Part shown: in pieces, positions 14,150 through 22,257 of the stretch | Position numbering within the stretch: position 1 is the first letter of the stretch | Layout of the letters: each line of letters starts with the position of its first letter | Origin: Erysipelotrichaceae bacterium UBA3379 | GTDB lineage: Bacteria > Bacillota_I > Bacilli_A > Erysipelotrichales > Coprobacillaceae | DNA length: 23,880 nucleotides | Assembly: GCA_002359025.1 (NCBI GenBank) | Contig: DEPZ01000015.1 | Location: 1-23,880 of the forward strand | Direction of reading: 5' to 3' | Made by a program: the position numbers and the translations under genes | The notes under the pieces: generated by a model | What the model saw: the letters and a program-made list of their open reading frames with translations, nothing else | What the model was told of the DNA's origin: nothing | The model's database searches: none

Positions 14150-16147
14150 TTGCTCACACAATTTCAAGAAAAGGCTCAAAAAGCAATTGTTATTGCAGAA
14201 AGTATTGCCTATGATTTAGGACATAGTAGTGTAGGAAGTGAACATCTTCTTTTATCTCTTTTAAAAATGAAAGATAGTACTTTTTCTAAAACAATGAAGA
14301 AATATCAAGTTGATGATTCTCTTATCTATAAAGATATGATGAGACTCTTTGGTGAAAAAGATGCACAACCATTCTATATGGAATATAGTGATGTTGTTAA
14401 GAAGATATTAGAAGATGCAATAAGTTTAAGTGAAGCCAAAAAAGAAAATAAAGTTTCACTCAATACATTAACTCTTGCTTTACTTATGCAAAAAGAAAGT
14501 GTTGCTGTGGAATTACTGAATAAATATCATATTCCTTTTGATGAAGTGAAACAGGAATTAAATGATAAAACATCATTATTACATGAATTAAATCATATTC
14601 ATGAACTCATCAATTATAATGAAATAGTTCAAAAAGAAAAAAGAATATTAATAGGAAGAGAAAAAGAAATAGAACAACTCTTTTTAACACTATGTAAAAA
14701 AGAAAAGAATAATGTCTTATTAATAGGAAAAGCTGGTGTAGGAAAGACGGCATTAGTAGAAAAGCTTGCTGTTATGATTAATGAAAAGCAAGTTCCTGTA
14801 CCTCTACAAAAGAAAATGATCTTTGAATTAAATCTTTCAAGTATTGTCGCAGGAACAAGATATAGAGGAGAATTTGAAGAAAAATTTAGACGTATCATAG
14901 ATAAGATTATTCAAGCGAAAGATGCTATTATTTTCATAGATGAAATTCATAATCTTATAGGTGCAGGTGGGGCTGAAGGAGCAATAGATGCATCAAATAT
15001 CTTAAAACCTTATCTTGCAAGAAGAGATTTAACTATTATTGGAGCAACAACTATTGAAGAATACTATAAATATTTTGAAAAAGATCAAGCTATGAATAGA
15101 CGTTTTTCAATAATTAAGTTAAAAGAAAACACCAAAGAAGAAACAATCACGATTCTTGAAGGTGTAAAACAACAATATGAAGAATTTCATCATGTGAGTA
15201 TCTCTCGACAAAATATTGAAGATATTATTGAATTATGTGATCAATATCTTATTCAAAGAGTCTTTCCAGATAAAGCTTTAGATGTATTAGATCTTTCATG
15301 CGTTAAAGCCCATTTTTTAAAAAGTAAAACCATAGAAAAAGAGCATATATTATTTGTTTTAGAAGAACTTACAGGTATGAATATGAATCCTGTAAAAGTT
15401 TATCAATCTTTATTTGAAAAACTACAACAAAAAATATATGGACAAGAACAAGCATTAAAAACATTAACTCTTTCTTTGCAGTCTCTACTTACTTATCCTC
15501 ATTCCCATAAACCTCAAGGTATCTATATGCTAGCAGGACCATCAGGGGTAGGAAAAACTGAGACGGTCAAAGAATTATCTCGTATCTTAGATAGACATTT
15601 GATTAGAATGAATATGTCTGAATATAGTGATGCTTCGAGTGTATCTAAAATTATTGGAACGGCACCAGGATATATTGGTTATGATGATAGAGTGTCTATC
15701 TTACATGAAATGACCCTTCATCCTCATAGTATATTATTGTTGGATGAAATCGAAAAAGCACATCCCCAAGTTTTACATTTATTTTTACAAGTGTTTGATG
15801 AAGGTATACTTCAAGATAATCATCAACGATCTATTTTATTTAAAGATGCACTTATTTTTATGACTTCTAATAAAGGGACTAACTATAATGAAGTAGGATT
15901 TAAAAAGTCTGACTTTTCTAAAGAAGCATTTGAAGAATGTTTCTCACCAGAATTTTTAAATCGTATTGATGAAATTATTCCATACCAGTCCCTAGATATG
16001 CTATCATTGGAAAAAATCTTACATGCCCAGTCTCCTTATCCACTATCTCCTCAAATGATAGAAGATATATTAAAAGATTATGATCCTCATTTAGGTGCAC
16101 GAACATTATTTAGACAAATGAAGAAATATTTGATACAACAAAGATAG
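14150..16147 (+). CDS. Clp/Hsp100 AAA+ ATPase (ClpC/ClpA-like, short form)
   Basis: Hexameric unfoldase of 665 aa, likely a partner of ClpP. Order: Clp-N double repeat (about 1-140, FQEKAQKAIVIAESIA, HSSVGSEHLLLSLL); AAA1 with Walker A GKAGVGKT near residue 193 and Walker B FIDEIHNLIGAGG near 263; a short linker; AAA2 with Walker A GPSGVGKT near 463, Walker B LLLDEIEKAHP, and EFLNRIDEIIPY as sensor/arginine-finger region. The coiled-coil middle domain of ClpB is absent, and the ClpC insertion is not evident. The C-terminus is short compared with the 750-810 aa of ClpC or ClpA. EVGFKK after TSNKG matches the [VIL]GF loop that docks on ClpP. It starts at TTG (14150), with AAAGAGGTG before it; no nearby ATG fits. 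Confidence 0.9.
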   Translation: MLTQFQEKAQKAIVIAESIAYDLGHSSVGSEHLLLSLLKMKDSTFSKTMKKYQVDDSLIYKDMMRLFGEKDAQPFYMEYSDVVKKILEDAISLSEAKKENKVSLNTLTLALLMQKESVAVELLNKYHIPFDEVKQELNDKTSLLHELNHIHELINYNEIVQKEKRILIGREKEIEQLFLTLCKKEKNNVLLIGKAGVGKTALVEKLAVMINEKQVPVPLQKKMIFELNLSSIVAGTRYRGEFEEKFRRIIDKIIQAKDAIIFIDEIHNLIGAGGAEGAIDASNILKPYLARRDLTIIGATTIEEYYKYFEKDQAMNRRFSIIKLKENTKEETITILEGVKQQYEEFHHVSISRQNIEDIIELCDQYLIQRVFPDKALDVLDLSCVKAHFLKSKTIEKEHILFVLEELTGMNMNPVKVYQSLFEKLQQKIYGQEQALKTLTLSLQSLLTYPHSHKPQGIYMLAGPSGVGKTETVKELSRILDRHLIRMNMSEYSDASSVSKIIGTAPGYIGYDDRVSILHEMTLHPHSILLLDEIEKAHPQVLHLFLQVFDEGILQDNHQRSILFKDALIFMTSNKGTNYNEVGFKKSDFSKEAFEECFSPEFLNRIDEIIPYQSLDMLSLEKILHAQSPYPLSPQMIEDILKDYDPHLGARTLFRQMKKYLIQQR

Positions 16148-16151
16148 TAGA

Positions 16152-16182
16152 CCTCTTATAGACTGACTATAGGAGGCTTTTT
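16152..16182 (+). terminator. Rho-independent terminator after the Clp gene
   Basis: CCTCTTATAG (16152-16161) pairs with CTATAGGAGG (16167-16176) with one G-U pair around ACTGA, followed by five T. Confidence 0.85.
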
Positions 16183-16258
16183 ATTTTACAAATATAAACT
16201 GTTTACACTTTTAAAATATAAGGATTTTTTGTATACTTTATTGTATAGGTAGGTGATA

Positions 16259-18475
16259 ATGATGAATTATCAGGATGAAAAAATAAAGATTAAACGATAT
16301 ATATTAATCATCATTTTAACTGCTGCTGTTTTTATTAGTTTTGCTATGATTGTATTATGTTTATTAAATAATAGTCATATCCAAGATTCAAAAAAGTATC
16401 TTAAAGAGACATCATTGCATTATGTTGAATTATTCGATAAACAATTTAACTATGATATAGAAACATTAAGAGGTATTTCTTTATTTATAGATGAACATCA
16501 TAGTGAAGAAGATATTCTCGATAAACTTGTTTTGGAAAATCAACAAAATCGTTTTGTCCGATTAGGCTATGTTAATAGTGAGTACCAAGGGTTTATTGTT
16601 GATATTAATGGTGATGTTCGTAGAAATGTAGACTTTAGACAAGAAGATTATGTTATAAAAGCATTTGATGGAAAGCCGCAAATATCATCTATTTTAGATG
16701 ACAAATATTCTCAAGAGAAAGTCATCTATTATAGTGTTCCTATTATTAATGATAATAAAGTAGAGGGTGTTATTGTAGCGACAAATACATTAGATATTTT
16801 AAATGATATTATTTATCAACCTTATGTATCAGATTATATGGTAACATTTATTATAGATGAAAAAGGTGTCATTATCCAAGAATCACAAGATAAAGGACGC
16901 AAAGGAGAATGTATTTATCAAGATTCTTTTGCGAGTCGTGATATACAAAAAAAGTTAGAGTCTAAGCAGTCTATAATATTTGAGTCAACAATGGATAATA
17001 CTCGTTATTGGTCTTATATCGTTCCATTGAATATAGATAATGGATATATACTTACTGTTTTAAACCAATCACATCTACAAGATGAAATTAAATCCTCTAT
17101 GATTCTTGTTGTAGTGATAACATTGTTATTGATGATGAGTTTTACTGGGATTTTACTTTATATGTATCATACTATTCATAAAAATAGAGAGAACATTTAT
17201 TATCTTGCTTATCATGATACAAAAACAGGGGCTTATAATAGAAATGGTATAGAGTATCAATATAAGCATATTTTAAAGAAAGAGGAATCTTATTGTGCAT
17301 TAATTATGAATATTTGTCATTTTAAATTTATAAATCATACTTTTGGATTTCATGTAGGAGATCAGTTGTTGAAATATATGAAAGAATGTATAGAAGATAT
17401 TTTAGATAAAGATGAAATATTCTATCATTCCCAAGCAGATCGCTTTGGTATTATTATGAAACAAGATCATCTAGAACAAAGATTAAGTCAATTGATGCAT
17501 CGAATGGAAAATTATTTATCAAAGATGAATTATCCTATCTATTGCCATTTTGGTGTATCTATGATAGACATAAATCAAAATACTATCACTTTAGATACAT
17601 TTTTTGACCAAGCCAGATTAGCCCTACAAACAATCCAACAAGTTCATGGGCATAATATTGCTTACTATAATCAGGATATCTATAATGAGTTTAAACATCG
17701 AAATGATGTGGAAATATTAATGGAACAAGCATTAGAAAACAATGAATATAGACTCTTTATACAACCAAAGTTTGATTTATCTACAAAATGTATTTGTGGT
17801 GGAGAAGCTCTTGTGCGTTGGAAAAAACCTGATGGAAGCTATATTACACCAAGTGAATTTATTTCTATATTTGAAACAAATGGCTTTGTTTCAAAACTAG
17901 ATTTATATATGTTTGAAAAACTATGTCAATATCAAAAAGACAGAAAAGAAAGAGGATTAAAGATATATCCAATATCTATTAATCAATCTCGTTTATTATT
18001 TTATAAAAAAGATTATATACAGTTATTACAAGAAACGATTTCTAAATATGATGTGAATCCACATATGATTATTATAGAAGTTACAGAAGGATTATTTTTT
18101 GATGATTTAGATAAAATATCATGTATTATAAACCAGTTACATGAGATTGGTTTTAAGATTTCTGTAGATGATTTTGGAAGTGGATATTCTTCTTTTGATA
18201 TTATTAAAGAATTTGATGTTGATGAATTAAAATTAGATAAGCTCTTTATGATGGATTATCATGATCAAAAAAGAGGGCGCATTATGGTAGAGTGTATTCT
18301 TTCTATGGCTAAGAAATTAGGCATTAAGACAGTATGTGAAGGTATTGAAAATCAAGAACAAGTGAATATATTAGAAAAATTAGGTTGTGATATCTTGCAA
18401 GGTTATTTCTTTGGAAAACCTTTAGATATTGAAAGCTTTGAAAAAATCATTGATAGAGGTGAAAACAATGTATAG
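16259..18475 (+). CDS. Membrane c-di-GMP phosphodiesterase: sensor - degenerate GGDEF - EAL
   Basis: Signalling protein of about 738 aa that should hydrolyse c-di-GMP. A transmembrane helix at about residues 13-35 and another at about 280-303 enclose a 240-residue extracytoplasmic sensor resembling a double Cache domain (YYSVPIINDNKVEGVIVAT). The GGDEF domain follows (LAYHDTKTGAYNRNGIE). Its signature is replaced by QADRF, so it is probably a regulatory GTP-binding or structural unit, not a cyclase. The EAL domain is intact: EALVRW near residue 516, SINQSR, IEVTEG, VDDFGSGYSS, ELKLDKLF, CEGIEN and QGYFFGKPL keep the metal and catalytic residues. AGGTAGGTGAT precedes ATG 16259 (an ATG 3 nt later is equally possible). 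The 3' end overlaps ispD by 8 nt. Confidence 0.93.
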   Translation: MMNYQDEKIKIKRYILIIILTAAVFISFAMIVLCLLNNSHIQDSKKYLKETSLHYVELFDKQFNYDIETLRGISLFIDEHHSEEDILDKLVLENQQNRFVRLGYVNSEYQGFIVDINGDVRRNVDFRQEDYVIKAFDGKPQISSILDDKYSQEKVIYYSVPIINDNKVEGVIVATNTLDILNDIIYQPYVSDYMVTFIIDEKGVIIQESQDKGRKGECIYQDSFASRDIQKKLESKQSIIFESTMDNTRYWSYIVPLNIDNGYILTVLNQSHLQDEIKSSMILVVVITLLLMMSFTGILLYMYHTIHKNRENIYYLAYHDTKTGAYNRNGIEYQYKHILKKEESYCALIMNICHFKFINHTFGFHVGDQLLKYMKECIEDILDKDEIFYHSQADRFGIIMKQDHLEQRLSQLMHRMENYLSKMNYPIYCHFGVSMIDINQNTITLDTFFDQARLALQTIQQVHGHNIAYYNQDIYNEFKHRNDVEILMEQALENNEYRLFIQPKFDLSTKCICGGEALVRWKKPDGSYITPSEFISIFETNGFVSKLDLYMFEKLCQYQKDRKERGLKIYPISINQSRLLFYKKDYIQLLQETISKYDVNPHMIIIEVTEGLFFDDLDKISCIINQLHEIGFKISVDDFGSGYSSFDIIKEFDVDELKLDKLFMMDYHDQKRGRIMVECILSMAKKLGIKTVCEGIENQEQVNILEKLGCDILQGYFFGKPLDIESFEKIIDRGENNV

Positions 18476-19100
18476 TGCAATTATTTTATGTGCTGGTAAA
18501 GGGACAAGAACAGGATTAGAGTATAATAAGATGTTATATAAGTTTAAAGATAAAACAATCTATGAAATGACTTTAGATATCTTTTTAAAAGATGAAAGAT
18601 GTCATCAAATAATTGTTGTTACATCTTTAGAAGAAAAGGACGTCTTCCAAAAACTAACACAGAAACCTCAAGTAGAATTTGTTGTTGGTGGAAAAGAAAG
18701 ACAAGATAGTGTCTATGCTGGTTTACAAAAAGTTAAATGTGAGTATGTTTTGATACATGATGGTGCAAGACCATATGTTAAAAAGGAAAATATTGATGCA
18801 TTATTAGAATGCTTAAAAACACATGAAGCATGTTTATTAATGGTCCCATGTAAAGATACAATAAAACGTGTCATGAATGGAAAAATCGTAGAAACACTAA
18901 GTAGAAGTGAACTCATGCAAGCACAAACACCTCAAGCATTTAAAAAAGATGTTATATATGAGGCATATCGAAAAGGGATAGAAGAAAGCTTTCAAGCGAC
19001 TGATGATGCACAAATGGTCGAACATTTTACAGATACAGAAGTTTATGCGGTGATGGGGGATTATGAAAATAAGAAAATCACGACACCAGAAGACTTATAA
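18468..19100 (+). CDS. ispD: 2-C-methyl-D-erythritol 4-phosphate cytidylyltransferase
   Basis: MEP-pathway enzyme that makes CDP-methylerythritol from CTP and MEP. Motifs are complete: AIILCAGKGTRTG (CTP-binding loop), KTIYEMTLDIF, VVGGKERQDSVYAGL, LIHDGARPYV, MVPCKDTIKRV and LMQAQTPQAFKKDV. Then comes TDDAQMVE and the typical KITTPEDL end. It stops right after that block at 210 aa, some 15 residues short of usual IspD (about 225-235), lacking the final helix. The catalytic part is whole, so activity is likely. The ATG at 18468 follows GAGGTGA; the gene starts inside the EAL gene's 3' end and its own 3' end overlaps the next gene by 38 nt. No other MEP-pathway gene is in the window. Confidence 0.93.
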   Translation: MYSAIILCAGKGTRTGLEYNKMLYKFKDKTIYEMTLDIFLKDERCHQIIVVTSLEEKDVFQKLTQKPQVEFVVGGKERQDSVYAGLQKVKCEYVLIHDGARPYVKKENIDALLECLKTHEACLLMVPCKDTIKRVMNGKIVETLSRSELMQAQTPQAFKKDVIYEAYRKGIEESFQATDDAQMVEHFTDTEVYAVMGDYENKKITTPEDL

Positions 19101-20208
19101 AAGATGTCTTGTTGTTTTTATTATTATATGTATAGGTATATGTGCTTATCTGTTTTATCCTCATAGTTATCAATCAATGGATAAAAGAGCTGTTTGGTTT
19201 TCATATATAGATATTGCTAAGTTTTCTTATGAGTCAAAAGATGATTTTGAACATGATTTTATAGAGGCTATTCAAACAGTGAAAACATATAAAACAAATA
19301 CAATTATGGTGCAAGTCAGAGCTTTTAGTGATGCATTATATGATTCATCTTTATTTCCATTATCACAAGTCATAACAAATCAAACTTCATTATCATTTGA
19401 TCCTTTAGAAGTTATGATACAATTAGCTCATGATTATGGTCTTACGATAGAAGCATGGGTGAATCCCTATCGTATTTCATTAAATCAAGAAACATATCTT
19501 CAATTCGTTACTTACTCTAAATATAAAAATTGGATTCGTGATACAACCAAAGTCATTCAGTATGATGACTATAAATATATATTGAACCCACAAAGCCAAG
19601 AAGTCAGAGATTATATTGTTGAAGGAGTAAAAGAGATTGTAAGTCATTATGATGTAGATGGCATATGTTTTGATGACTATTTCTATGTTGAAGGAACACA
19701 TGAAAATACCACTCAAAATCAAAGAATTGATAATGTTAATATGTTAATACGTGATGTTTATTATAGTATTAAACAAATAGCCCAGCAAGTGACTTTTGGT
19801 ATTAGTCCACAAGGAAACTATGAAAATTGTATCCAGCAAGGAGTAGATGTAGACTTATGGTTAAAAGAAGAAGGCTATATCGACTATCTTATGCCACAAA
19901 TCTATTGGACTGATCATTACGGTGAAAATGGTCAAACAAAAATGTTTACAAATCGCACAAAACAGTTTTCTAAACTCAAAAAACATCAATCCGTTTCATT
20001 GTATGCGAGTCTTGCATTATATCAAGCTGGTTTGGATTTAGAGTTTGATCAAGGATGGTCTTTATCGAATAAAAACATAAGTGAACAAATCACTATTTTA
20101 TCTCGTTATGGATATAAGGGATATGGGATTTTTAGCTATTCATCTCTATTAAATGAAGATGGAAAAAAAGAAATGGATTATCTTATAAAGCATAATCCAT
20201 TTCTATAA
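19063..20208 (+). CDS. GHL10/DUF187 family glycosyl hydrolase-like protein, membrane-anchored
   Basis: Probably an extracytoplasmic glycosidase acting on cell-wall or other glycans, 381 aa. A basic N-terminus and a hydrophobic helix at about residues 13-32 form a signal anchor. The rest is a TIM-barrel of the family-10-like hydrolases: RAVWFSYIDI, NTIMVQVRAFSDALYDSSLFP, DYGLTIEAWVNPYRIS, ILNPQSQEVRDYIVEGVKEIV, DVDGICFDDYFY and GISPQGNYENC, all family-typical. Acidic residues in FDDYFY and at QIYWTDH lie where active-site residues are expected. GGGGGA precedes the ATG at 19063, which lies within ispD. It converges on the amidase gene with a 6-bp overlap of the 3' ends, and no terminator lies between. 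Confidence 0.88.
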   Translation: MKIRKSRHQKTYKRCLVVFIIICIGICAYLFYPHSYQSMDKRAVWFSYIDIAKFSYESKDDFEHDFIEAIQTVKTYKTNTIMVQVRAFSDALYDSSLFPLSQVITNQTSLSFDPLEVMIQLAHDYGLTIEAWVNPYRISLNQETYLQFVTYSKYKNWIRDTTKVIQYDDYKYILNPQSQEVRDYIVEGVKEIVSHYDVDGICFDDYFYVEGTHENTTQNQRIDNVNMLIRDVYYSIKQIAQQVTFGISPQGNYENCIQQGVDVDLWLKEEGYIDYLMPQIYWTDHYGENGQTKMFTNRTKQFSKLKKHQSVSLYASLALYQAGLDLEFDQGWSLSNKNISEQITILSRYGYKGYGIFSYSSLLNEDGKKEMDYLIKHNPFL

Positions 20209-20805
20209 AGAATTTAAAAATTCATTCCATGCATCTTCATGGTCAACAAAATATTTTGGACAGATTTTACCAGTGACATCATAGTGACGTATGATGTCAT
20301 CTTTTTTTAAATGATATGTATCCATTAGTGATTTGACTAAGGATTGTAAAGATTGATATGTTTTTTCATTGAATTGACCTGTTGCATCTTCATGGCAACA
20401 TTCAATGGAGATTGTATCACTATTTCTATTATTAGAGGCATAAGCAATTTCATTTAATGGAATACATTGAATGATTTCACCTTCTAATCCAATGATAAAA
20501 TGGCTAGAAGCTTTTGTGATATGTGTATCTTTTAAGTTTTCAAAATAGTTACGATTATTTTTGGCTGTTGAACCTGGATTGGCAGTATAGTGAATAACAA
20601 CACCTTTCACTTTATTTAAGCTTTCTCCACTATGAGAATAAGGATTAACTGTAAGGAAGTTATAGCGAATCGATAGATTATCACTATGATATTCTTCTAT
20701 ATCGTTTGTAGGATGATAATTTTGAATATAAAGAATTCCAAGGCTGATAATGACAATAAAGATAAAAAATATACTTACTTTTCTATGTTTCTTTTTATAT
20801 TTCAT
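20203..20805 (-). CDS. Membrane-anchored N-acetylmuramoyl-L-alanine amidase (Amidase_2)
   Basis: Zinc peptidoglycan amidase of 200 aa. After a basic start, one hydrophobic helix (about residues 10-28) anchors it in the membrane or serves as signal peptide. The Amidase_2/PGRP fold carries VVIHYTANPGS (Zn-binding His), ASSHFIIGLEGEIIQCIPLNEIAYAS, SISIECCHED-like strand with the catalytic-region Glu, and IIRHYDVTGKICPKYF with the second Zn-binding His and the Lys-x-Cys-Pro site. I chose the ATG at 20805 with AGG 8 nt upstream; the GTG at 20814 lies within the ribosome binding site. It has its own promoter and meets the GHL10 gene tail to tail, hinting at shared cell-wall work. Confidence 0.9.
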   Translation of the reverse strand: MKYKKKHRKVSIFFIFIVIISLGILYIQNYHPTNDIEEYHSDNLSIRYNFLTVNPYSHSGESLNKVKGVVIHYTANPGSTAKNNRNYFENLKDTHITKASSHFIIGLEGEIIQCIPLNEIAYASNNRNSDTISIECCHEDATGQFNEKTYQSLQSLVKSLMDTYHLKKDDIIRHYDVTGKICPKYFVDHEDAWNEFLNSL

Positions 20806-20822
20806 GTTGATCACCTAATAAA

Positions 20823-20850
20823 ATTATACAAGAAAATGACATAAAAACAA
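20823..20850 (-). promoter_or_regulatory. Promoter of the amidase gene
   Basis: Minus-strand TTGTTT (20850-20845) and TATAAT (20828-20823) are 16 bp apart. Confidence 0.6.
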
Positions 20851-20898
20851 TTAAGAAAATATTAAGATGGAAAAGAAGTAAAAACGTTGATAAAATCA

Positions 20899-20927
20899 TT
20901 GTATTTTATATATCGTTATGTTATAAT
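20899..20927 (+). promoter_or_regulatory. Promoter of rpsF-ssb-rpsR
   Basis: TTGTAT (20899-20904) and TATAAT (20922-20927) are 17 bp apart. Transcription should start near 20934, giving a leader of about 70 nt. Confidence 0.8.
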
Positions 20928-20950
20928 GTTCGAGCATGTAAAGATTATTT

Positions 20951-20986
20951 ACTGCCTGTCTACAGAAGATGTAGACCATTAGACCA
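20951..20986 (+). promoter_or_regulatory. Leader hairpin before rpsF, candidate S6:S18 autoregulatory site
   Basis: GTCTACA (20958-20964) and TGTAGAC (20970-20976) make a perfect 7-bp hairpin, preceded by ACTGCCT and followed by a second AGAC. rpsF leaders in many bacteria carry an RNA bound by the S6:S18 pair. The conserved CCG of that motif is not clearly present here, so identity is uncertain. Confidence 0.4.
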
Positions 20987-21003
20987 TAGGAGGAGGTAAA
21001 AAA

Positions 21004-21288
21004 ATGAACAAATATGAAATCATGTTTATCGTAAAACCTGATGTTGAAGATGAAGCAAGAAACGCTTTAATCGAAGGATTTAAAAATGTATTAACTCAAA
21101 ACGGTGAAGGTACTGTTGATAATGTTAATGAATGGGGATTACGTGATTTTGCTTATGAAATCAAAGATTATGCTAAAGGATATTATGTTGTTGTAGATAC
21201 AACTACTACTCCAGCAAATATTGCTGAATTTGAACGTTTATCACGTATCAATCCAAGTGTATTACGTCATTTAACAATTAGAAGATAA
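21004..21288 (+). CDS. rpsF: 30S ribosomal protein S6
   Basis: Small-subunit protein, 94 aa, partner of S18 on the platform of the 30S subunit. The start MNKYEIMFIVKPD, the DFAYEIKDYAKGYYVV core and the end INPSVLRHLTIRR are canonical for S6. A strong AGGAGGAGG ribosome binding site precedes the ATG. It is the first gene of the conserved rpsF-ssb-rpsR operon, 14 nt before ssb. Confidence 0.97.
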   Translation: MNKYEIMFIVKPDVEDEARNALIEGFKNVLTQNGEGTVDNVNEWGLRDFAYEIKDYAKGYYVVVDTTTTPANIAEFERLSRINPSVLRHLTIRR

Positions 21289-21302
21289 GAAGGTGCGTAC
21301 TG

Positions 21303-21776
21303 ATGATCAATCGTGTCGTACTAGTTGGAAGAATGACAAGAGATCCTGAATTAAGAAGAACAAATATGGGTTCAGCAGTTGCAAGTTTTACATTAGCAGT
21401 AAATAGAAATTATAATTCTGCTGATGGTGTACAAGCTGACTTTCTTCCATGTGTAGTATGGAATAAAAGTGCTGAAAACGTAGAAAAATATTGTTCAAAA
21501 GGATCATTGGTTGGTGTAGAAGGTAGACTACGTTCTCGTAGTTATGACAATGCACAAGGTCAAAAAGTGTTTGTCGTTGAAGTTGTATGTGATAGTGTGC
21601 AATTCTTGGAAACAAGAGCTGCAAGAGAAAGAGCACAGCAACAACAACCTCAAGTTCCACAAGACAACTTCTATAATACTAATACAAATACAGAAATGAA
21701 AACTGTAGATTTAGAAAAAGAATTTAATAATTCTTTAGATTCATTTGATATTATGGAAGATGACATTCAATTTTAA
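21303..21776 (+). CDS. ssb: Single-stranded DNA-binding protein
   Basis: Tetrameric SSB of 157 aa protecting single-stranded DNA in replication and repair. The OB fold spans about residues 1-105: MINRVVLVGRMTRDPELR, VASFTLAVNRN, DFLPCVVWNKSAENVEKYC, KGSLVGVEGRLRSRSYD. A Gln/Pro/Asn-rich disordered linker follows, then the acidic tip MEDDIQF, the hub for partner proteins; it ends IQF where many SSBs have IPF. GAAGGTG precedes the ATG. Located between rpsF and rpsR, as is standard in Firmicutes. Confidence 0.97.
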   Translation: MINRVVLVGRMTRDPELRRTNMGSAVASFTLAVNRNYNSADGVQADFLPCVVWNKSAENVEKYCSKGSLVGVEGRLRSRSYDNAQGQKVFVVEVVCDSVQFLETRAARERAQQQQPQVPQDNFYNTNTNTEMKTVDLEKEFNNSLDSFDIMEDDIQF

Positions 21777-21790
21777 GGAGGAAAATATTT

Positions 21791-22021
21791 ATGGCATTCA
21801 AAAGACAAAGAATGGGTAGAAAAAAAGTTTGCTACTTCACTAAAAACAAAATCGAATACATCGATTATAAAGATGTTGAATTATTAAAAAGATTTGTTTC
21901 TGCTAACGGGAAAATCATTCCAAGACGTGTAACAGGAACTAGCGCTAAATACCAAAGACAATTAGCTACAGCTATTAAAAGAGCTAGACAAATGGCTTTA
22001 TTACCATACGTTGGTGAATAA
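21791..22021 (+). CDS. rpsR: 30S ribosomal protein S18
   Basis: Small-subunit protein, 76 aa, partner of S6. KKVCYFTKNKIEYIDYKDVELLKRFVS, GKIIPRRVTGTSAKYQRQLATAIKRARQMALLPY is the canonical S18 core, read here as two blocks. A single Cys (KVCYF) remains of the four-Cys zinc form, so this is a zinc-free type. AAGGAGG lies 8 nt before the ATG. It is last in the operon and followed by a strong terminator. Confidence 0.97.
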   Translation: MAFKRQRMGRKKVCYFTKNKIEYIDYKDVELLKRFVSANGKIIPRRVTGTSAKYQRQLATAIKRARQMALLPYVGE

Positions 22022-22029
22022 TAAGTATT

Positions 22030-22059
22030 AAAAAACCTTGATAAATTCAAGGTTTTTTT
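22030..22059 (+). terminator. Terminator of the rpsF-ssb-rpsR operon
   Basis: CCTTGA (22036-22041) and TCAAGG (22047-22052), extended by flanking A and T runs, form the stem. Seven T follow. Confidence 0.9.
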
Positions 22060-22257
22060 GTTTCTTTAGAAGTTTCTGGTACTAATATGGTACTGTTATG
22101 AAATAGAACTTAATTTTATATAAATTGAATAATCTAGCGAGAAGTGATAATACTAACGTTAATCAAATATTCTATATTGAATAACCGTTAAAAGCGTTCC
22201 TGGAACGCTTTTGGAACGCTTTTGGAACGCTTTTAAATTCTGGGAGTATTTTATTGA
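22060..22257. other. Gene-free junction between core operon and accessory remnants
   Basis: No open frame of note. It holds two TGGTACT copies 11 bp apart (22077-22083, 22088-22094), two ATTGAATAA copies (22124-22132, 22176-22184), and the 11-bp tandem repeat at its right end. It marks the change from conserved ribosomal operon to decayed sequence. Confidence 0.5.
22190..22234. repeat. Three 11-bp tandem repeats plus an inverted arm
   Basis: TGGAACGCTTT occurs three times in perfect tandem (22201-22211, 22212-22222, 22223-22233). Immediately before lies AAAAGCGTTCC (22190-22200), the reverse complement of GGAACGCTTTT, so the left arm can pair with any of the three copies. The first pairing is almost loopless. 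Confidence 0.9.

Noticed and set aside
18468..19100. IspD as a pseudogene because of its short C-terminus.
   Set aside because: All catalytic motifs are intact and only the final helix is missing, so it is called a gene with a note.
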